Assembly: GCA_965649105.1 (NCBI GenBank)
Contig: CBFGJP010000053.1
Location: 1 to 18,292, forward strand
DNA from: JAOAFX01 sp965649105
Lineage (GTDB): Bacteria > Hydrothermota > Tepidihabitantia > SM23-42 > JAOAFX01
DNA: 18,292 nt
Direction of reading: 5' to 3'
Below, one piece after another: positions 13,901-18,292 of this stretch (the stretch's first letter is position 1; each line of letters opens with the position of its first letter). A model generated the notes under the pieces. That model searched no databases. It saw only the letters and a list, made by a program, of their open reading frames with translations, and had not been told where the DNA came from. The position numbers were made by a program, and so were the translations under genes.

Positions 13901-15475
13901 ATGCAAAAAAATAAACTTACCTTTCTCAGATTCTTTCTCATACTGACAACAATTCTGGTGATGACATATTCAAAGAAAGGACTTCATTTCGGACAACCTG
14001 GCTATACAGTCGCCTTATTTTATTTTATAATAAGCCTTATTTTCAGTCAGCTCCCGGATAAAATCATAAGCAAACCATGGTTTTCTTTCTTATCATTTTT
14101 ATTTGATATCATCATCATCTCCCTTGCCATATACCTCACCGAAGGGGTTCAGACCGATTTTTATTTAATATACTTCCTTGCCATTTTTATATCCTCGGTA
14201 AGTCAAAGTGTAAACGGAAGTATTTTTATAGCTGTCGTCGCCAGTGTGATATATGCCTGGCTCATCCATCGTGAATATCCAAACATTTCATTTTTGGATT
14301 CAAGATTTTTGATTCGCATACCATTCTTATCTATAATATCGCTCGTAAGTAGTTACTGGGCTGAATCAACCCGAAGGGAATTAAGAAAGAAAGAGGAATT
14401 AGAGAGGTTCAATATTGAATTAAAAAAAGAGGTGGAAAGGGTAACTGCCCGAGAAGTCGAATTGCGACTCTATAGTGAAAGGATCATCAATAGTGTCGCA
14501 AGTGGAATAATGGTTGTAAAAAATGACGGTGTGATTACTACATTAAATCCTGAGGCAGAAAGGGTCTTTGGCTACAAAAAAGATGAGTTGCTTGAATTTA
14601 ATATTAAAAGTATTAGGGGCACTGAAAATTTATGGCAAAAAATGGAACAGGCGATGAACACCGGCAAACCAATAATTCGTGATGAAGTTGAAATTTTAAA
14701 TAAAAATGGTGATACCATTCCTATCGGCTTTAATATTTCAATCCTTGAAACACCGGACAAAGAAATATCTGGTTGTGTGCTCATATTCAAAGACCTATCT
14801 GAAATCAGAAGGCTTGAAGAAAAGGTAAAACAGAACGAACGACTTTCTTATCTCGGCAAGATGTCGAGCTGGGTCGCCCATGAGATTCGTAATCCCCTGA
14901 CTTCAATTGATGGATTTGCCCAGTTGTTGATGACTGTTAGTGACAAAGATAAAATGAAGTTATACATTGAAGAAATTCGCAAGGGAACCCAGCGCATAAA
15001 TCATATCATCGATGATATTCTGACATTTGCTCGTTCCAAAAAAATGGAGTTTAAAAAAGTAAATCTAAAAGATCTGATAAATGAAATAATCCAGGTTATA
15101 AAGGTGAAGGTCGTCTTTGAATCAGATAGCGAATCAATCGTCCACGGTGAAGAGGAATCCCTGCGCCGTCTTTTTGTTAACTTAATAACGAATAGCATAG
15201 AGGCAATGGATGAAAATGGCTTGATCAAAATTAAATTTGAAAAACAAAACGACTTTCTTGTAACCCATGTAATAGATAATGGCAAAGGAATTGATGAGAG
15301 GAATTTAAAAAATATATTCACACCATTCTTTACAACCAAGCCCAGGGGGACTGGACTTGGATTGGCAATTGTAAAAAAGATAGTTGATGATCATAAAGGC
15401 AAGATTGAAATACAGAGTAAAATTGGGCAGGGTACGAAGATATCTGTCTATCTTCCTGCCGGAAAGGAGGTATAA
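13901..15475 (+). CDS. PilS-like membrane PAS sensor histidine kinase
   Basis: A 524-aa sensor kinase. About six transmembrane helices occupy residues 8-153, with a short charged loop between helices, as in PilS. A coiled coil (about 155-192, KKEELERFNIELKKEVERV) leads to a PAS domain (about 195-300, IINSVASGIMVVKNDG...GYKKDELL). The HisKA H-box WVAHEIRNPLTSIDG carries phospho-accepting His327. The HATPase has NSIEAMDENG (N box), DNGKGID (G1), FTPFFTTKPRGTGLGLAIVKK (F/G2). It sits two genes upstream of an MshEN protein and pilT, so pilus or surface sensing is likely. Start choice: ATG 13901 has GAGGG 5 nt upstream and follows the predicted transcription start; GTG 13868 and ATG 13886 in the same frame would overlap the promoter. 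The next gene, a receiver, is the evident partner. Confidence 0.85.
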   Translation: MQKNKLTFLRFFLILTTILVMTYSKKGLHFGQPGYTVALFYFIISLIFSQLPDKIISKPWFSFLSFLFDIIIISLAIYLTEGVQTDFYLIYFLAIFISSVSQSVNGSIFIAVVASVIYAWLIHREYPNISFLDSRFLIRIPFLSIISLVSSYWAESTRRELRKKEELERFNIELKKEVERVTAREVELRLYSERIINSVASGIMVVKNDGVITTLNPEAERVFGYKKDELLEFNIKSIRGTENLWQKMEQAMNTGKPIIRDEVEILNKNGDTIPIGFNISILETPDKEISGCVLIFKDLSEIRRLEEKVKQNERLSYLGKMSSWVAHEIRNPLTSIDGFAQLLMTVSDKDKMKLYIEEIRKGTQRINHIIDDILTFARSKKMEFKKVNLKDLINEIIQVIKVKVVFESDSESIVHGEEESLRRLFVNLITNSIEAMDENGLIKIKFEKQNDFLVTHVIDNGKGIDERNLKNIFTPFFTTKPRGTGLGLAIVKKIVDDHKGKIEIQSKIGQGTKISVYLPAGKEV

Positions 15476-15835
15476 ATGAAAAAAAGAATCTTGATCTGTG
15501 ATGATGAAGAGCCAATAAGACTTTTATTAAGTGAAGCATTAAAGGATTACTATGATATTGTAATTTGTGATAATGGCAGGGATGCAATAAAAAAAATAAC
15601 AAAGGAAAAGTTTGATTTGCTCATTACCGATATTAAAATGCCGGGTACCCATGGTTTTGAAGTAATTGAACGAATCAGGGAACGGAATAAGGATATACCG
15701 ATTATGATATGCTCAGCCTATAAACTCCTTGAAGATGATATTGTTGTTAAAACTTCGGACATAGCGGCTTTCATAACCAAACCGATTGAAATAAAAGATT
15801 TTAAAAAAAAGGTCTTTGAATTGATAGGGGTATAG
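15476..15835 (+). CDS. Single-domain response regulator receiver
   Basis: A 119-aa CheY-like protein without an output domain. The acidic pocket is Asp9-Asp10 (CDDEE), the phosphoacceptor is Asp52 in LLITDIKMPG, the switch residue is Ser80 (MICSAY), and the conserved Lys is Lys102 (FITKP). AAGGAGGT about 5 nt before the ATG is an excellent ribosome site, and the kinase stop is immediately upstream, so both are co-translated. Unlike PilR, it lacks an AAA+ and a DNA-binding domain. It must therefore act by protein contact, possibly with the MshEN protein, PilT or another pilus part, or in a phosphorelay. Confidence 0.9.
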   Translation: MKKRILICDDEEPIRLLLSEALKDYYDIVICDNGRDAIKKITKEKFDLLITDIKMPGTHGFEVIERIRERNKDIPIMICSAYKLLEDDIVVKTSDIAAFITKPIEIKDFKKKVFELIGV

Positions 15836-15842
15836 ACTTTAG

Positions 15843-16436
15843 ATGCGCATTGGGGAATTATTAGTAAGAAGTGGCATTATAACCGAAGACCAGTTAAACG
15901 AGGCATTAAAAATACAGGAAAAAAGTAAAAAGAGAATTGGTGAAATATTGATTGAATTGGGATATTTGAAACCGCGCGACCTCATCTGGCTTTTAAGTGA
16001 GCAGGCATCTATCCCCTTTATTGAATTAAAACCCCAAATGTTTGATAGCAAACTCATCCTTTCCTTTCCTGAAAAGTTATTATACAAATATTGTATCATT
16101 CCATTATACGAAATAGAAGACAAATTATACATCGCCGTTGGAAACCCAACTGATAGCGAAGGGGTTGAAAAAATAAAGGAATTTACAAAGAAGGAGATCG
16201 TTTTATCCGCTTCTGAGCCTGAAAAAATAATACAACTCTTGGACAAGTTCTTCCTTGTTGAACAATCCGAAAGAATTATCAATGAAGAGAATTTTATTGA
16301 TGCTATTAATATAAATATCTCAGAAAATAGTGCAAATGTTGAATTTATTGACGAAAATGGACAGATAAAAAAATATAAAATCAAGGGTAATATTACAATC
16401 ACATATATAAAACCTGAGAGGAAAGAAGATTTATGA
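15843..16436 (+). CDS. Stand-alone MshEN-domain protein (putative c-di-GMP sensor)
   Basis: A 197-aa protein that is only the N-terminal regulatory half of a PilB/MshE/GspE ATPase. Residues 2-25 and 31-54 are two 24-residue motifs of the RLGxxLxxxG...Lxx(A/x)LxxQ type separated by exactly five residues (EKSKK), which is the c-di-GMP-binding arrangement known from MshE. The first motif runs RIGELLVRSG...LKIQ, the second RIGEILIELG...LSEQ. A second T2SSE_N-type region follows (ASIPFIELKPQMFD, LLYKYCIIPLYEIEDKLYIAVGNP, residues about 60-105). The last 60 residues contain no ATPase and no recognised domain. Its TGA overlaps the pilT ATG (ATGA). No strong ribosome site precedes the ATG. It could regulate PilT or a PilB encoded elsewhere. 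Confidence 0.8.
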   Translation: MRIGELLVRSGIITEDQLNEALKIQEKSKKRIGEILIELGYLKPRDLIWLLSEQASIPFIELKPQMFDSKLILSFPEKLLYKYCIIPLYEIEDKLYIAVGNPTDSEGVEKIKEFTKKEIVLSASEPEKIIQLLDKFFLVEQSERIINEENFIDAININISENSANVEFIDENGQIKKYKIKGNITITYIKPERKEDL

Positions 16437-17464
16437 CCGAGATCAAAAAATTACTTAAACATACCATAGAATCAAATGCGAGTGATTTACATCTGAGTGC
16501 TGGTTCACCTATTATGATGAGAATCCATGGCTCAATGAAAAAATTGAATGAGAATGGTGCAAATCCTGAGTTAATCCGCAGATTGGTCTTTGATATATTG
16601 AATGAAGAACAAAAGGTCATTCTTGAAAACGAAAGGGAACTTGATTTTTCACTCCATATCCCTGAGGTTGGCCGTTTTCGGGTAAATATCTTTCATCAGC
16701 GTCAGGGATTAGGTGCGGTATTTAGGGTAATACCAGAGCGCATTCCGAGTATGGAAGAACTTGGACTTCCAAAGGTTTTGCAGGAACTGATTGATCTTGA
16801 TTATGGTTTAATACTCGTCACCGGACCCACGGGGAGTGGAAAATCAACAACCCTTGCAGCAATGATTGACTATATAAATACCAATAAAGACGGTCATATA
16901 ATAACGATCGAAGACCCGATTGAATTTATTCATCAATCCAAAAATTGCATTGTAAATCAGCGGGAAGTTGGGACTAATACCCACTCATTCAGCAATGCAT
17001 TAAGGAGTGCATTAAGGGAGGACCCGGATTATATCCTGGTTGGAGAGATGCGAGATTTAGAGACGATCAGTCTGGCACTCACCGCTGCCGAGACCGGGCA
17101 TTTAGTCTTTGGAACACTCCATACCTCAAGCGCATCAAAGACTGTTACACGGGTAATCGATGTCTTTCCAGCAGATCAGCAGGACCGAATAAGGGTCCAG
17201 TTATCTGAATCTTTACAGGGCGTAATTGCCCAGAGACTATATCCAAGGCGTGATATGCCCGGCAGAATTGCAGCCTTTGAAATCTTAATCGCCACCCAAG
17301 CAGTGCGCAATCTAATTCGCGAACAAAAAGTCTATCAACTTGAATCCGTGATACAGACTGGTAAGCAATTCGGTATGCAGGATATGGAGCAATCCAAGCG
17401 AAAACTTGTAGCAGATGGGAAATTATCACCTGATTACTTAAAAGAAAGATTAACCCTTTATTGA
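16433..17464 (+). CDS. pilT: Type IV pilus retraction ATPase PilT
   Basis: A 343-aa hexameric ATPase that depolymerises type IV pili at the inner membrane. The N-terminal PAS-like part contains SDLHLSAGSP. Walker A is GPTGSGKS (131-138), the Asp box is IITIEDPIEF (about 157-165), Walker B is ILVGEMRD (201-208) and the His box is TGHLVFGTLHT (221-231). The C-terminal AVRNLIRE (290-297) is the PilT signature needed for retraction, which separates it from PilB. Length is typical. Overlap with the MshEN gene (ATGA) places both in one operon with the kinase and receiver, so retraction may be tuned by signalling. No pilB, pilC or pilin gene is in the window. Confidence 0.95.
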   Translation: MTEIKKLLKHTIESNASDLHLSAGSPIMMRIHGSMKKLNENGANPELIRRLVFDILNEEQKVILENERELDFSLHIPEVGRFRVNIFHQRQGLGAVFRVIPERIPSMEELGLPKVLQELIDLDYGLILVTGPTGSGKSTTLAAMIDYINTNKDGHIITIEDPIEFIHQSKNCIVNQREVGTNTHSFSNALRSALREDPDYILVGEMRDLETISLALTAAETGHLVFGTLHTSSASKTVTRVIDVFPADQQDRIRVQLSESLQGVIAQRLYPRRDMPGRIAAFEILIATQAVRNLIREQKVYQLESVIQTGKQFGMQDMEQSKRKLVADGKLSPDYLKERLTLY

Positions 17465-17484
17465 TTAATAAAACGCTTCACCAC

Positions 17485-17512
17485 TTGATTTTTATAAATT
17501 CCCCCATATAAT
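17485..17512 (+). promoter_or_regulatory. Promoter of the membrane pyrophosphatase gene
   Basis: TTGATT (17485-17490), 16-nt spacer, TATAAT (17507-17512). The leader is about 25 nt and contains AAGGAGGT (17534-17541), 3 nt before the ATG. It starts 20 bp after the pilT stop; no terminator hairpin is visible between them. Confidence 0.65.
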
Positions 17513-17544
17513 ATTCGCAATTATTATTTTGAAAAGGAGGTTAG

Positions 17545-18292
17545 ATGCATCCATTATTCTGGCTGACGCCAGTTGCTTCGATAATTGCCTTGCTATTTGC
17601 TTGGTACCTGTCTTTAAGTGTTAAAAAATTTGACGAAGGGACCGATGTAATGCGTGAGATTGCCCGGGCAGTAAGGGAAGGAGCAAGGGCATATATAAAG
17701 AGACAGTATGGTGTTGTTACAATTTTCTTTGCCGTGGTTTTTTTAATTTTGTTGGTTATCGCATTGAGTGGAATGCTACCGATTTATGTTCCCTTTGCCT
17801 TTATTACCGGTGGATTTTTTTCCGGTTTATCCGGGTTTATTGGGCTCACCCAAGCAACGAATTCATCTGCGCGCACTGCGAATGCAGCAAGGCAGAGTTT
17901 GAATAGCGGATTAAGGGTTGCATTTGCTGCAGGCGGTGTAATGGGATTTGTGGTCGTTGGTCTTAGTTTATTAGATTTGAGTATCTGGTTTGTATTATTG
18001 AACTGGATTTATAGAAATCTACCCGAGGCACAGAAGATTCAGAATATCACATCAACGATGATATGTTTTGGTATGGGTGCATCTTTCCAGGCGCTGTTTG
18101 CCCGGGTTGGCGGCGGTATATTTACCAAGGCGGCCGATGTTGGTGCGGACCTGGTGGGAAAAGTAGAAGCAGGCATTCCTGAGGATGACCCGCGCAATCC
18201 TGCGGTCATAGCCGATAATGTCGGTGATAATGTCGGTGATGTGGCGGGGATGGGTGCGGATTTGTACGAATCCTATGTGGGTTCAATCATTG
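17545..18292 (+). CDS. hppA: Membrane-bound ion-translocating pyrophosphatase, N-terminal part
   Basis: Truncated by the right window edge; 249 codons are present. Family members hydrolyse pyrophosphate and pump H+ or Na+ out across the inner membrane. The N-terminal helix (PLFWLTPVASIIALLFAWYL), then EIARAVREGARAYIKRQYG, the next helices, and the diagnostic segment FTKAADVGADLVGKVEAGIPEDD...IADNVGDNVGDVAGMGADLYE with the pyrophosphate-Mg2+-binding acidic residues are all intact. The residues that decide K+ dependence lie in the missing C-terminal part, so subclass and pumped ion cannot be stated. It has its own promoter and a strong ribosome site. It could add to energy conservation in an organism living on little ATP. 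Confidence 0.93.
   Translation, partial: MHPLFWLTPVASIIALLFAWYLSLSVKKFDEGTDVMREIARAVREGARAYIKRQYGVVTIFFAVVFLILLVIALSGMLPIYVPFAFITGGFFSGLSGFIGLTQATNSSARTANAARQSLNSGLRVAFAAGGVMGFVVVGLSLLDLSIWFVLLNWIYRNLPEAQKIQNITSTMICFGMGASFQALFARVGGGIFTKAADVGADLVGKVEAGIPEDDPRNPAVIADNVGDNVGDVAGMGADLYESYVGSII

Noticed and set aside
15839..16402. A 187-aa open frame on the minus strand
   Set aside because: It is the antisense shadow of the MshEN gene, which has clear domain motifs; the antisense product is low-complexity Ser/Ile/Phe-rich.
1..18292. CRISPR array, tRNA, rRNA or prophage genes
   Set aside because: No regularly spaced repeats, no cloverleaf-like segments noticed, no rRNA stretches and no phage structural or integrase genes were seen by eye.

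Overview
This is an A+T-rich bacterial window, evidently Gram-negative-like: it encodes an outer-membrane beta-barrel, periplasmic thioredoxin-fold proteins and a type IV pilus retraction ATPase. The gene set and style (TM-fused GltD-like oxidoreductase, Omp28-like protein, MNT/HepT module, membrane pyrophosphatase) resemble uncultured candidate-phylum lineages such as WOR-3. That placement is an impression from gene content, not a proof.

Layout. 1-1216: a sugar-phosphate nucleotidyltransferase (minus, cut by the window edge) and an NAD-dependent sugar epimerase (plus), divergently transcribed from back-to-back promoters; probably surface polysaccharide synthesis. 1268-2534: a minus-strand HepT/MntA toxin-antitoxin pair whose antitoxin gene carries a 1-nt frameshift at an A8 run. 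The pair lies between the epimerase 3' end and a decayed second copy of that end, which includes a 42-bp perfect direct repeat. 2535-5488: a minus-strand redox operon: a 46-aa membrane protein ending in CLSCMGLQQ, a NapH-like polyferredoxin, a membrane-anchored GltD-like flavoprotein and a GAF protein. 5603-8453: a minus-strand envelope unit: an Omp28-like thioredoxin-fold selenoprotein with an in-frame UGA in a UxxC motif, a TlpA-like thioredoxin and an outer-membrane beta-barrel. 8494-13597: fusA and fhs (overlapping), preceded by an RsmF/NSUN-type RNA methyltransferase with its own promoter. 13785-17464: a PilS-like sensor kinase, a single-domain receiver, a stand-alone MshEN (c-di-GMP-type) protein and PilT. 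17545-end: start of a membrane-bound ion-pumping pyrophosphatase.

How the genes work together. Two neighbouring minus-strand units form a plausible route for moving reducing power outward. The flavoprotein would take electrons from NAD(P)H and pass them to the membrane iron-sulfur protein and the CxxC small protein, and from there to periplasmic thioredoxin-fold proteins, one of them selenocysteine-containing. The pilus block joins a two-component system and a c-di-GMP-type sensor to the retraction motor.

Regulation. Nine promoters can be read by eye: TTGAnn, then 16 nt (17 for fusA), then TATAAT or a close match. At five genes the -10 box ends only 5-8 nt before the ATG and no Shine-Dalgarno is visible, which suggests leaderless mRNAs. 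This pattern independently fixes the starts of the selenoprotein gene and of the frameshifted mntA.
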